Origin: Leptolyngbya sp. PCC 7375
Lineage (GTDB): Bacteria > Cyanobacteriota > Cyanobacteriia > Phormidesmidales > Phormidesmidaceae
Length of the DNA: 64,000 bases
Reading direction: 5' to 3'
Assembly: GCF_000316115.1 (NCBI RefSeq)
Contig: NZ_JH993793.1
Span: 581,517-645,516 of the forward strand
The stretch's first letter is position 1, and every line of letters begins with the position of its first letter. Made by a program: the position numbers and the translations under genes. This document shows, one piece after another, positions 43,869 to 53,540 of the stretch. The notes under the pieces are model-generated. The model was not told the origin of the DNA. It saw nothing but the letters and a program-made list of their open reading frames with translations, and made no database searches.

Positions 43869-45620
43869 ATGACAGTTTCTCAACCCAGTGCCTTGTCTCA
43901 ATCAACTAAGGCAAAACCCCTCAGACAACGCATCACGCAAGAAGATTGGATTATGCGGGTAGCCCTAGGCTTAGCTGTTGTTTGGCTAACCATAGGGATT
44001 ATCTTGCCCCTGTTTCCGATGGTGCTACGCAGCCTGCAGAATACAGATGGCGAATGGGTAGGTGTTGCTAACTATCTGAGGTATTTAACAACTCCGTCCT
44101 TACTCGCTTCATTTGGTCATAGCCTATCTGTTGCCGCTCTGACCACGTTATTTTCTGTTGGGCTGGCTTTTATCTATGCCTATGCGTTAACCCGAACTGC
44201 CATGCCAGGCAAAGGGATATTTCGACTGCTGAGCCTTTTGCCCCTCTATATCCCCCCCTTAGCTCATGCTATTGGATTAATCTACTTATTTGGTAATCAA
44301 GGGTTAATTACTCAGGCAGGACTAGACATTAATCTTTATGGACAAACGGGCATCGTGATGGGGGAATTTTTCTACTGTTTCCCTCAGGCAGTGGTGATTT
44401 TGACCACAGCTTTAAGTCTGACCGATGCTCGCCTATATGAAGCGGCCCAGGCGTTACGTACCTCGCCCATCCGTACCTTTTTCACGGTTACCTTACCCAG
44501 CGTAAAGTATGGATTGACTAGTGCGATCTTTGTTTGCTTTATTCTAGCCTTCACTGACTTTGGCGTCCCTAAAGTTGTCGGTGGTGACTTTAATGTTCTA
44601 GCAACCGATATCTACAAACAAGTAATCGGTCAGCAAAACTTTTCGATGGGCGCGACGATTAGTGTGTTTCTCCTGGTACCTGCTGTCTTTGCCTTTGTGG
44701 TGGACCGCATTATTCAGCGAAAACAAACAGCCCTGGTCAGCGCGAAAGCAGTTCCGTTACAGCCCAAACCAAACCCTATTCTCGATAAGGTAATGTTTGT
44801 GTGCTGCACGTTGATTGCTTCGGCAGGCGTTATTATCTTTGGCACGATTATCTTTGCGTCTTTGGTCAAAGTCTGGCCCTATGACTTTAGTCTGAGCCTT
44901 CGCAACTACGACTTTAGCCGTGTGGGTGGAGGTGGTTATGCCGCTTACTGGAATAGCATTCGCATGTCGTTCTATACGGCTGTACTAGGAACAGCGGTTG
45001 TATTTACAATTGCTTACCTGGTTGAAAAAGGAAAAGGACTTAAGTGGTTACGCGGTGTCACCTATTTTCTGTCGACACTACCTCTGGCATTGCCAGGACT
45101 GGTGTTAGGTCTTGCCTATGTCTTCTTTTTCAATCAGCGTACGATCAGTATTCCGTTTACAGGCTACGCATTACTCAATCCCTTTAATGGGCTCTATAGT
45201 ACGCTGGCGATTTTAGTTTTTTGTACCATCATTCACTTTTCAACCGTTTGCTTCTTAACGGCCAGTACAGCACTAAAACAGCTTGATCCGGAGTTTGAAG
45301 CGGTCTCAGCATCGTTGTCGGTGCCGTTTTACAAAACCTTCTGGCAAGTAACTGTTCCAATGTGTTTACCGGCCATTTTGGAGATTGGTATTTACTATTT
45401 CATCAATGCAATGGTGACGGTATCAGCAGTCATTTTCCTGTATCCTCCCAAATTGCCGCTGGCAGCTGTGGCAATTGTCAACATGGACGATGCAGGCGAT
45501 GTTGCAGCGGCAGCAGCAATGTCAGTCCTCGTTGTTGTGACTAGCTTAGGAGTTAGGGGGCTTTATTGGCTGTTCACGCGGGGATTACAGCAGCGTACTC
45601 AAGCCTGGCTAAGTAAGTAA
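43869..45620 (+). CDS. ABC importer permease, two fused permease domains
   Basis: 583 residues with two complete binding-protein-dependent permease halves. EAA-loop motifs occur as YEAAQALRTSPIRTFFTVTL (first half, about 197) and FEAVSASLSVPFYKTFWQVT (second half, about 476). About twelve hydrophobic helices are visible. The fusion replaces the PhnU/PhnV pair and is known in iron and phosphonate importers. It starts 2 bp after the ATPase stop, so the two are translationally linked. Confidence 0.88.
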   Translation: MTVSQPSALSQSTKAKPLRQRITQEDWIMRVALGLAVVWLTIGIILPLFPMVLRSLQNTDGEWVGVANYLRYLTTPSLLASFGHSLSVAALTTLFSVGLAFIYAYALTRTAMPGKGIFRLLSLLPLYIPPLAHAIGLIYLFGNQGLITQAGLDINLYGQTGIVMGEFFYCFPQAVVILTTALSLTDARLYEAAQALRTSPIRTFFTVTLPSVKYGLTSAIFVCFILAFTDFGVPKVVGGDFNVLATDIYKQVIGQQNFSMGATISVFLLVPAVFAFVVDRIIQRKQTALVSAKAVPLQPKPNPILDKVMFVCCTLIASAGVIIFGTIIFASLVKVWPYDFSLSLRNYDFSRVGGGGYAAYWNSIRMSFYTAVLGTAVVFTIAYLVEKGKGLKWLRGVTYFLSTLPLALPGLVLGLAYVFFFNQRTISIPFTGYALLNPFNGLYSTLAILVFCTIIHFSTVCFLTASTALKQLDPEFEAVSASLSVPFYKTFWQVTVPMCLPAILEIGIYYFINAMVTVSAVIFLYPPKLPLAAVAIVNMDDAGDVAAAAAMSVLVVVTSLGVRGLYWLFTRGLQQRTQAWLSK

Positions 45621-46002
45621 ACGTTGTAATTGCCCCCCTTGAAACCGAAGTCATATTGCATCAACCAGCAAACGGCTAGGTACACTTAATCAATCGGCTT
45701 GGCTTGTAATACCCAAGTCCGGTTGATTACCAGCAATAAATATTGATTATTCCTTGGAATGCAACATTAGCTGATACAAAGACTGGACAGAACATCTCGC
45801 TTCACAGAGGCAACCATTGCCCATTGACGTTGAGTTAGCTTTTGAGAAATCGCTCAATGTATGAACCAACGTATCTCATTGTGAGTCTATATGAGACTAG
45901 TGTCTGAAACGTATGCCTGAAATCTTTTTCCGGCCCTATGACACCTTTTCGTTGGGATCCATGCTATACCCCAACTTGTGAAGATAGGAATCAAACCTTC
46001 GA
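45621..46002. other. convergent intergenic region
   Basis: Lies between the end of the phosphonate importer and the end of the acyltransferase gene. No gene and no strong terminator hairpin with a T-run were recognised. Confidence 0.4.
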
Positions 46003-47400
46003 TTAAGTGATCATTTGCTCCAACGCCTGTTGCAACTCTTGGGTCAGGTCCATCACCGCCTGTCTCGCAGCTCTGCGGTTGGTTTGATACATAGGCCAGC
46101 GCTCTGTCACCGAAATCGGCTCACCGATGGTGAGTGTGGCCCGACGAGCAGCTAACCGGGGCCGACAGGGGTGTTTATCACCTCGCAGACGGGCCAGCAT
46201 ATCAAACATAAGGAAGGTGATCTCTGCACAGCGTTCAAAGGACGGTTTTTCCTTTAGGTAGGTCTCGGTAACCGCCACAAAGGTTTCTACCAGGCGCATA
46301 TGGAGCATTCGCAAACTGGCTTCTTGAGCTACCCAGTCTGCTAAACCTCGATCTAAAGGCGATAGGGTGCTGCGATCAGGCAAATCATCTCGATAAATAT
46401 AGGTCCAACCCGCTTCCTCTAAACGGCGACAGCGTTCCGCCAGATTGCCATGAGCCGAAATGCCAAAGTATTGCTCACCAACCTGCAGAGCAGCCTGCAG
46501 CAGTGCTTGCAGTCGTGTTAAGCAAGCAGATTGGGCATCAGCATCAAACTGAAAAGAGAGCTGTTTTTGGTGATAAAAACGACTGTAAAACATTGCCATC
46601 TTGCTCAGCAGATGATCTCCAAGGCGCATGATGCGTTGATAAATAATCTTCTCAGATACTGCGCTATGACTGACATCGGTAGGTAATCCGCTATCCCTTT
46701 CTAATCGGGCTAACAATCGCCCCAAACGTGACCAGGCAGGTTTCACATACCGATACTGGATATTGATAGGGATGATATAAACCGATTCACTGCGACCTGC
46801 TTTGGCCAAATCCTCAGCACACCAGAATGCTAATTGAGCAGTTCCCATCTCCAAAGGGCCCACTCGCTCACTGTGACCATTGGTGGCCCCCTCCGGAGCC
46901 ACCGTCATGGGCCAAAGGCCCTGACTCAACATCTGTCGTGCCTGTCGTAGCCCTGACCAATCGGGTTGTCGTCCCCGGCGAATGGGAATCCCACCCAGAT
47001 GAGAGAGCGCCCAACCTAGCCAGGTTCCTGCCCAAAGTGGCATTCCCCGTTCATAGAGAAAATGGGTATGGAGTGGTGTTCGTAACTGAATACCCTGTTG
47101 CCGAGCAGCCTGAGGAACGGCCCTGGATAGCAGATACAAGCCACAGAGAGGATCATCCACTTCTACATGACGAAAGGCCATTAGAAAGCGTAGGTTCCCT
47201 TGTTGAAACTGTTGGTAGAACTCCGCTAGTACTCTACCGTTGGTCACCTGAATCTGGGTGATACCTGCCGGTAACCAGGGTGACAGACGCACACGCAACA
47301 GTATTGGCAAAATTCTATGAACCACCTTCAGCAACCAGGCGCTGTAGGCAGGGGCAATAAATCCTAATGGGGGCTGGACACCATCAATACATTGGGGCAT
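46003..47400 (-). CDS. PlsC-type lysophospholipid/glycerol acyltransferase family protein
   Basis: 465 residues, longer than ordinary PlsC (~250). The acyltransferase motif HX4D is read as FRHVEVDDPLCG (about residue 77); block II is GIPIRRGRQPDW and block III VAPEGATNGHSERVGPLEMG (about 168). A helical C-terminal half of unknown role follows. It should transfer a fatty-acyl group to a glycerol-phosphate or related acceptor. The long form is common in cyanobacteria; precise substrate unknown. Confidence 0.75.
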   Translation of the reverse strand: MPQCIDGVQPPLGFIAPAYSAWLLKVVHRILPILLRVRLSPWLPAGITQIQVTNGRVLAEFYQQFQQGNLRFLMAFRHVEVDDPLCGLYLLSRAVPQAARQQGIQLRTPLHTHFLYERGMPLWAGTWLGWALSHLGGIPIRRGRQPDWSGLRQARQMLSQGLWPMTVAPEGATNGHSERVGPLEMGTAQLAFWCAEDLAKAGRSESVYIIPINIQYRYVKPAWSRLGRLLARLERDSGLPTDVSHSAVSEKIIYQRIMRLGDHLLSKMAMFYSRFYHQKQLSFQFDADAQSACLTRLQALLQAALQVGEQYFGISAHGNLAERCRRLEEAGWTYIYRDDLPDRSTLSPLDRGLADWVAQEASLRMLHMRLVETFVAVTETYLKEKPSFERCAEITFLMFDMLARLRGDKHPCRPRLAARRATLTIGEPISVTERWPMYQTNRRAARQAVMDLTQELQQALEQMIT

Positions 47401-47585
47401 CTGAACGCAGTATTCATCAAAGGAAAACGAATGTCGATCTCACCGAAATACTCCTAACCAGGACCATAACACCTATCCAGCATCAAGCATCCAGAAATAT
47501 GGCAGATTCTGACTTCCCACTCAATCAAAACTTCTCAGCTTTAGTGGATGCCCATACTTCTTGATATATTTGTTAGAATGTAAGT

Positions 47586-47806
47586 GGAGGGTGTAGCTAA
47601 GCTTCCTCCACCATAGGTTAAGTGGTAAAGCCTTTAAAGAGGCAAGACCAAACCAAGCTCTCAGGAAGAGGCGGCTATGTGAGGTGCAAGACAAGCTACA
47701 AACTCTGTAAACCCAAAGAATGGTTCGGTAGGAGGAAACCTTGGACAACTTAATAAGCGATAAATGACGGGCCAATTGATAAGTGTTTGGCCCGTCATTT
47801 TTTTAT
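47586..47806 (+). ncRNA. structured non-coding RNA candidate
   Basis: About 220 nt with no credible gene, ending in a very strong terminator. A -10-like TAGAAT lies at 47574-47579; no good -35 was found. Possible helices are GTGGAGG/CCTCCAC (5' hairpin), GTAGCT/AGCTAC across ~100 nt, CATAG/CTATG, GCCT/AGGC, and the alternative TTCCTCCACC with GGTAGGAGGAA. The competing pairings could form a switch. I could not match it to RNase P, tmRNA or SRP RNA; a 6S-like RNA or a stranded TnpB guide RNA remain possible. Confidence 0.5.
47762..47806 (+). terminator. strong intrinsic terminator
   Basis: AAATGACGGGCCAA (47762-47775) pairs perfectly with TTGGCCCGTCATTT (47787-47800) around an 11-nt loop and is followed by a T-run. 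The next plus-strand gene starts 300 bp later, so it ends an upstream plus-strand transcript, the RNA candidate at 47586. Confidence 0.88.
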
Positions 47807-48112
47807 CGCTCACCAAAATACCCGAGGGAGTTTGGGTTCACTGCATCTAAATTCTCCATAAAATCCTCATATTAGTTATTTAACCTAAAGTAAGCCTTAC
47901 AGAGATCAGCTAATCCTAGATAGATCTAATTCCTATGATTTGACCACCAGATGAGATTCTTACCCTCTCCATTAGAAGAGGTCGGTGGTCTAGGGAGGTT
48001 GTGTTTTTAGATCGCTAAACCCTTTGTGCCAGAAGCGAAACGGCAAAGTAACACAAGGCAGTATCTTTGTCTTTTCTTACACAATTATTAATCTGTACTC
48101 TTGAAGATAACC

Positions 48113-49075
48113 ATGAAAAAAATTCAGTTAAGCCAAACAGGAATTGACGTCAGTTGTTTATGCCTAGGAACACTGCGGTTTGGGACCCTTAACACGTATG
48201 AACAATCAGCTCAGCTACTGGACATTTATTTGGAAGCTGGAGGCATGTTCATTGACACAGGCAACAGCTACAATCAATGGAGTGCCAACGGCAAGGGTGG
48301 CGAAAGCGAAGTTGTAGTTGGGCGGTGGCTTCGGGAACGGGGCAACCGAGATGATCTCTTCATTGCCAGTAAAGTTGGTTTTGGTTATGGGGAAGTGCCT
48401 GATGGTCTAGCTGCATCAACTATTATTTCTGAATGCGACAACAGTCTGAAGCGGTTGGGTATTGATCATTTAGATCTCTACTATGCCCACAAGGATGATC
48501 CACGCACGCCCCTAGAGGAGACGCTAGAGGCGTTTCACTCATTGGTAAAAGCCGGTAAGGTCAGGTTTGTCGGGGCGAGTAATTATGACGCTTGGCGTTT
48601 AGCAGATGCAGATGCGATCGCAACAGCTCAAGGTTGGCACGGGTTTACCTGTATCGAACAGCGATTTACCTACCTCCGCCCAAATCCTGGCGCAGATTTT
48701 GGCGATCAGCGCCTCATCAACCAAAACCTAATGAGCTATGGTGACGCCCGGGGAAAAACCATGTTGCCCTACACACCACTCCTACGGGGAGCCTATGTCC
48801 GAGCTGATCGCCCCATCTCAGCTGCTTATGCTGGACCAGATACAGAAGCCCGGATAGCTGCATTACGGGAAGTCGCCCAAGAACTTAACGCTACCGCCAA
48901 TCAAGTTGTGTTGGCCTGGATGATGCATCGCCAACCGCCCCTGCTACCTGCTTTTTCAGGGGGTCGCCCCGAACACATGCAAGAAAACCTGGGGGCGTTA
49001 GACCTGACCTTGTCCACTGAGCAGATGACAAAGCTCAACAACGCAGGCCATTGTGTGAATGAAGAACCTAACTAG
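48113..49075 (+). CDS. aldo/keto reductase family oxidoreductase
   Basis: 320 residues from the ATG at 48113 (MKKIQLSQTGIDVS); a TTG at 48101 is less likely. The (beta/alpha)8 family pattern includes FIDTGNSYNQW (Asp/Tyr of the active site), DLFIASKVGFGYGEVP (Lys), LDLYYAHKDDP (His) and RFVGASNYDAWRL. NADPH-dependent reduction of carbonyl compounds is the family reaction; the substrate is unknown. It stands between the RNA candidate and the PsbU-like gene, with no operon link apparent. Confidence 0.88.
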   Translation: MKKIQLSQTGIDVSCLCLGTLRFGTLNTYEQSAQLLDIYLEAGGMFIDTGNSYNQWSANGKGGESEVVVGRWLRERGNRDDLFIASKVGFGYGEVPDGLAASTIISECDNSLKRLGIDHLDLYYAHKDDPRTPLEETLEAFHSLVKAGKVRFVGASNYDAWRLADADAIATAQGWHGFTCIEQRFTYLRPNPGADFGDQRLINQNLMSYGDARGKTMLPYTPLLRGAYVRADRPISAAYAGPDTEARIAALREVAQELNATANQVVLAWMMHRQPPLLPAFSGGRPEHMQENLGALDLTLSTEQMTKLNNAGHCVNEEPN

Positions 49076-49174
49076 CGTTGGAGCATTTACTTTCATAAGA
49101 TCCTCATAATGTTTTTTTAACATTATTGCGGTTTCAACTCAAATGTATATCTGTTATCTACCCTAAAGGAAAAG

Positions 49175-49606
49175 ATGATGACGAAACGTCTTTTGAGCCT
49201 GTTCATAGGGCTTACCTTAGTAATTTTCTACTGGGCTGGACTTGGCTTTGCCCAACCTGCAACGGCTCAGAAACTGATGGCCAACAACTTTAGCAATACA
49301 TACATCCTGTCTGATGTATTGCGTAATCCCGTTGACGAGAAACTCGGTGAAGTTGGCGAAAAGATTGACCTGAATAATTCCAGTGTGCTTATTTTTAGAC
49401 GGTACCGAGGACTGTACCCCACCCTGGCTCGAAAGATTATTGCAAACGCACCTTTCAACACGGTAGAAGATGTTCTCAATATGCCAGGACTCAGCGAGCG
49501 CGAGATCGATATTCTGAAAGACAATCTAGAGAATTTTGTAGTAACTCCACCTGAACCTGCCCTAATCGAAGGTGGGGATCGGATTAATCCTGGCATTTAT
49601 AAGTGA
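49175..49606 (+). CDS. psbU: photosystem II extrinsic protein PsbU-like
   Basis: 143 residues. A Sec-type signal peptide ([17 protein letters not shown], cleavage around residues 30-33, ATAQ) targets it to the thylakoid lumen. The mature part matches PsbU in order: [57 protein letters not shown] and [12 protein letters not shown]. PsbU caps the oxygen-evolving complex beside PsbV and stabilises it. Some usually constant positions differ (for example FRRYRG), so it may be a divergent second copy. Start at 49175 or the next ATG. Confidence 0.88.
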   Translation: MMTKRLLSLFIGLTLVIFYWAGLGFAQPATAQKLMANNFSNTYILSDVLRNPVDEKLGEVGEKIDLNNSSVLIFRRYRGLYPTLARKIIANAPFNTVEDVLNMPGLSEREIDILKDNLENFVVTPPEPALIEGGDRINPGIYK

Positions 49607-49832
49607 ACCATCAACAGCAGCAATCTTTTTTATAACCAGAAGCGTCTTTCTCACAACTGATAAACAGTTCGAGGTTATCTCCGCTGGGCTAATCGCCACG
49701 GCTGTGTAATGATTTTGAATAACTTTGTATGTCGGAGATCAGCCCTTGCCACTACCAGAAATAAGTAATCATTGAAAGATGCCTCACTGTTGCGGGTTTG
49801 TTACCCTTTTCTTCTCTCAATAATTGTGTGGT

Positions 49833-50441
49833 CTATCGAACTTTGCTTATCCACTGATCGATAACAGAAAGAGGAATGACTTCATTCACATCTGTATTAA
49901 ACTCATAATTTGTAATTACCCAACCATCGTTCGGAATATTCCAAACGATATTATCCTCTGTTTGATAGACGGTGAAGTTCCAAAAAACGGGTATTTTCTT
50001 ATGCTCACTAACAACGTAGATAACTTGTGTGTTTTCGCCAAGGGGTAATGAATCAAGTATGGTATAGCTTGAGCATTCACCTGCTGCCATATCAAGCATG
50101 ACCTCTTGCACAGTCACTAATTCTTCGAATGCTTCAGTCATTTCTTCTGGTGATAATGCATCTTGATTGACATTATCAGTGAAGATAGCAGGGTTTGAAG
50201 TAAAGGCTGCTTCAAGGTTATAGCTATCACTCCAAACTTCAAAGGCATCCCTTGCTCCCACATTTGTCAGTGTTTCAAAAAAATCTACCACAATTATGGG
50301 GACAGTCGAGGTGGTCTCAACTTGAGCAATCGGATTTGAGTGCATCAATATGGAAGGCTGCTGAGCAAAACTTACACCAGTCGTATTACCTAATAACACT
50401 GCAGTTACCAGCGCAACCATCACAGCTTGTGTGAATTTCAT
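49833..50441 (-). CDS. secreted hypothetical protein
   Basis: 202 residues. A clear signal peptide (VMVALVTAVLLGNTTGVSFA, cleavage before QQPS) is followed by an acidic mature domain with no family I recognise; it alternates helices and short strands and ends in a strand-rich part (VIYVVSEHKKIPVFWNFTVY). The pattern resembles small SnoaL/NTF2-like or DUF4440 proteins but is not diagnostic. No operon partner. Confidence 0.55.
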   Translation of the reverse strand: MKFTQAVMVALVTAVLLGNTTGVSFAQQPSILMHSNPIAQVETTSTVPIIVVDFFETLTNVGARDAFEVWSDSYNLEAAFTSNPAIFTDNVNQDALSPEEMTEAFEELVTVQEVMLDMAAGECSSYTILDSLPLGENTQVIYVVSEHKKIPVFWNFTVYQTEDNIVWNIPNDGWVITNYEFNTDVNEVIPLSVIDQWISKVR

Positions 50442-50588
50442 TGCCGCTATCCTCTCTAGTCTGACTGATACGGTTATGTCACCGAGTGGGAAGCTTCTCT
50501 ACTATTATTATTGCTTGATTTTTTAGAGTAGGTTAAAAGAAACTACAAAACTTATCTGGTGAAGCTTACGCTTATCAGACAAGCAAAG

Positions 50589-51566
50589 TTAGATTTGATC
50601 AATACCTTTTCTTTCATTGAAAGCTCTCTTTTTGCCTTTGGTGCCATGAAACTGGCTGAGTTTATGCAACTCAATAGGCAACAGTACTGTCAAACTTAGG
50701 AGAATCAATATACCCCAGGTCTCAAAACTGACAGGCTCAATGGCTAGTACACTCTTGCCTAGCGGTATATACATCATTAGCAAATGGACTAGAAACGCGA
50801 TGTAAAATAATCTCGCCCCCCCCGTCGATACCAACAGGTATATCACCTTGCGAATATTGTCGTAGGCAATTCGTCCTTCTTCTATACCAGCCACAATCGT
50901 GGTGAAATTGTCGTTACTGATCACCAGTTCTGAGGCTTCACGGGCGACATCTGTACCTGATTTGCCCATGGCCACACCGATGTTAGCGGCCCGTAGAGCT
51001 GGAGCATCGTTGATACCGTCGCCGGTGACCGCCACAAAATGCCCAGAGGCTTTGGCCGCATTGACCAGCTGCAGCTTTTGATGGGGTGCGATTCGGGCAA
51101 ACACACAGGTGGTTTGAATCAGGTGGTGTATGTCTTGAGGAGATTGGCCCACTAATGTTTGCCCGGTAACCACCTGGCTAGCGGTAGTGGCTAGATTCAA
51201 ATCTTGAGCAATGGCTAAAGCGGTCGCGGGATGATCCCCCGTGATCATCCACACAGCAATGCCAGCGGCATGGCAGGATGCGATCGCATCTTTTACCCCA
51301 GGTCTCAGGGGATCGATCATGCCAACAAATCCGAGCAGTTTTAGCTTAGAAGGCTCAGGCGGCACCTGGGTAGAATCAAGGCTTTTGGGAGCCATACCTT
51401 CAGCCAGTGCCAACACCCGATAGCCCTGCTCGGCCATTTGCTGGGAGAAATGCCAGGACGATGGTTCAGGCAACACCTCACACATGGTTCGCAAACGCTC
51501 AGGAGCCCCTTTGACCAAGACATGTACCTCGTCCTCAATGGCATGGTAAGTGGCGGCAAATTGATG
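50589..51566 (-). pseudogene. P-type cation ATPase, 5' half lost
   Basis: The C-terminal part of a P2-type ATPase: ATP-binding motif VKGAPERL, hinge motif VAVTGDGINDAPALRAANIGVA with the TGDGINDAP signature, and the first C-terminal membrane helices. Reading backwards, similarity ends at QFAATYHAIEDEV and a stop follows at 51567. The phosphorylation DKTGT motif and N-terminal helices are absent, and only two or three of the C-terminal helices remain. It abuts a truncated gene on the other strand. Confidence 0.82.
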
Positions 51567-51569
51567 TTA

Positions 51570-52664
51570 AGGCCACATGATCCGGTGTATCGATTGCTGG
51601 GTCGGATCACCATGCGCACCTATGTGTTTCACCATGTGATGTACGGGGGTGAACCGTTAACTGGTGACGGTCTTATCAAAGAAGTTCTAGCTGTAGCAAA
51701 AGCGTTACCAGGCTATGGGTTATGGTGTCGCCATCAGCATGAAATCGAAGACCGTGTTTCAGAATGGGTCAGCTGCATCGAAAAAAGTCACTACTTTCAC
51801 TATGGTGAACAGTTTGGAAAGTACAAATCTAAAAAGGAGAAACTAGAATCTGAAGATACTGAACCCAGCTGGAACCAACAGCAAAGCCAAAAGACTAAAA
51901 ATAAAATTCAAGCCGCACTCAAAGAACTATCGGAGAAAAATGAACTGCCAAAACAGGCAACTGCCAGATTTAATGCCCTAAGAAAATTTGGCATTGGAGG
52001 TGGGTCGCTATACCGATACAAAGAACTGTGGCATCCACTCTGGAAATTACAGCAAAAATCCCCCCAGCCCCCCCAACTTAATAATGAATCTGGACAGTTT
52101 GGCCATGCTAACGCGCCAAACTGTCACAGCTCCACAAGCTTATTACAAGGTATAGATGGTAATAACAATAAAACCAATAGTTCTGGCGATCGCAAATCTG
52201 TTGCACCTCAGCCAGAGGGTGGTAATCTCCATCAAGAGGAGATTCAGCGCATCCGAGAGATGTTGTCGAATGCTCAGATTGCTGTCGATTTGCAGGCCGC
52301 TCAGGAGGTTGTAGAGGCTGAGGAGATGATGGCTCAAGAGTCGAGGGAAGCTCATCTACAACAGATGGCTTATTGGTTAACATTGGATGATCCGATTTTG
52401 ATGGCAGAGGCCCTGGCATGGTTACGGCAACAGCCGCCTGAACTATGTGCTGAGTTGTTGGATACGGAGCTGCCAGAGGTGCAACAGTGGTCGTTAGAGA
52501 CGATTGTGGAGATAGTAGAGCAGCTGCAACGTTTGGATTGGGGACCTAGAAGGATAGGCGAGGAGTTACGATCGCAATTTTCCACATCCTCACTTGCCTA
52601 TCTCACAGCTGAACAAAGACAACAGTGGCTATCTTATTTGCGATCGCACTTTGAGACAGGATAA
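51570..52664 (+). pseudogene. N-truncated cyanobacterial plasmid-type protein
   Basis: The frame opens in ATPase DNA and becomes protein-like at RPHDPVYRLLGRITMRTYVF. A helical domain (GDGLIKEVLAVAKALPGYG; WVSCIEKSHYFHYGEQFG) is followed by GGGSLYRYKELWHP, low-complexity linkers, and a Glu/Leu-rich helical C-terminus. I associate this arrangement with proteins from cyanobacterial plasmids and mobile DNA, function unknown. Its natural start was lost at the junction near 51567. Confidence 0.6.
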
Positions 52665-52687
52665 GTGGCTTTCATAATGCTTTGATC

Positions 52688-52843
52688 GGGTACCAACATA
52701 AAGCGGGACGATTTACTAAGGAATCTAGAGTTCGGAATTAGGAATTCGGAGTTCGGAATGCCCTCCCTTTCCGACTTCCGACTTCCGACTTCCGACTTCC
52801 GACTTCAGTCCTAGCCAAGATTTCCCGGCTTAAATTGATACCC
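52688..52843 (+). mobile_element. MITE copy 2 (156 bp)
   Basis: Ends are GGGTACCAACATAAAGCGGG and, read inwards from the right, GGGTATCAATTTAAGCCGGG. An 8-bp direct repeat CTTTGATC flanks it exactly (52680-52687 and 52844-52851). The interior hairpin uses the same CGACTTC units as copy 1 but with one more 7-bp unit. Its right end supplies the stop codon of the methyltransferase gene encoded on the minus strand. Confidence 0.9.
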
Positions 52844-53540
52844 CTTTGATCTCTATCTTTGGTTTAACACCGATCGTGGCTATGCACATCCATTTCGACC
52901 AGCCAGTGCCATAGTCAAAGGATCTCATAGCCTCCAGTCCTGCTGCTTGCAGGAAAGAGTCCAGCTGGTTGGAGGCGTATCCTCGATTTTGCCAGCGCAG
53001 GGACATAAGGACTTGCCCCAGTCCTTTGCGAGTCACTGAGCCAATCAGAGGGGCACCCGGTTTCAGGACTCGGACCATCTCACGCAACGTTGCCTCGGGT
53101 TCGGCCATGTGCTCCAAAACATGGGCAAATATGACCGCGTCGAAGGATTTATCGGCAAAGGGCAAGCTCTTGATATCCCCCCATCTCAAATCGAGAGTCG
53201 TGCAGCGATTTTCCAGAATCTGTTGAGCGTGGGTCAACATAGGGTAGGAAATATCGACACCGGAGACATGAGCAGGCTGATCGATACTGTCTAAAAGCGC
53301 AAGACTGAAAGCTCCTGTTCCCACTCCACAGTCGAGAATTTGAGATGTTTGATCAAGATGACTTAAGCAGTTGCGCACTACCTGACTTTCGAACAGCAGC
53401 TGATAATCGTGGAGCTGGCCCAGGCGGGCCAAATTGTCCTGCCATTGATGGGCTGAGGCATCGTATAGTGAGCGGAGGGTATCGATGCTGGGAGCGGTTT
53501 TCCAACAGTCTAATGTGGGAATTGCTGTAGTTAATGGCAT
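52830..53540 (-). CDS. class I SAM-dependent methyltransferase
   Basis: About 236 residues from the ATG at 53540 (MPLTTAIPT). The SAM site is ILDCGVGTGAFSLALL (about residues 70-85), with the acidic residue in VSGVDISYPML and motif IV FDAVIFAHVLEHMAEPEA. The last residues GVSI and the TAA stop come from the inserted MITE, so the original C-terminus has been replaced or shortened. Substrate unknown; it is the last gene of a minus-strand run under the LuxR-type regulator. Confidence 0.8.
   Translation of the reverse strand: MPLTTAIPTLDCWKTAPSIDTLRSLYDASAHQWQDNLARLGQLHDYQLLFESQVVRNCLSHLDQTSQILDCGVGTGAFSLALLDSIDQPAHVSGVDISYPMLTHAQQILENRCTTLDLRWGDIKSLPFADKSFDAVIFAHVLEHMAEPEATLREMVRVLKPGAPLIGSVTRKGLGQVLMSLRWQNRGYASNQLDSFLQAAGLEAMRSFDYGTGWSKWMCIATIGVKPKIEIKGVSI

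Noticed and set aside
41376..45620. Fe(III) ABC importer
   Set aside because: The binding protein and ATPase resemble iron importers, but the adjacent phosphonatase, FAD oxidase and PhnF-type regulator favour phosphonate.
47521..47775. An 84-residue minus-strand frame
   Set aside because: It overlaps the structured RNA candidate, has no family features and runs through the terminator stem.
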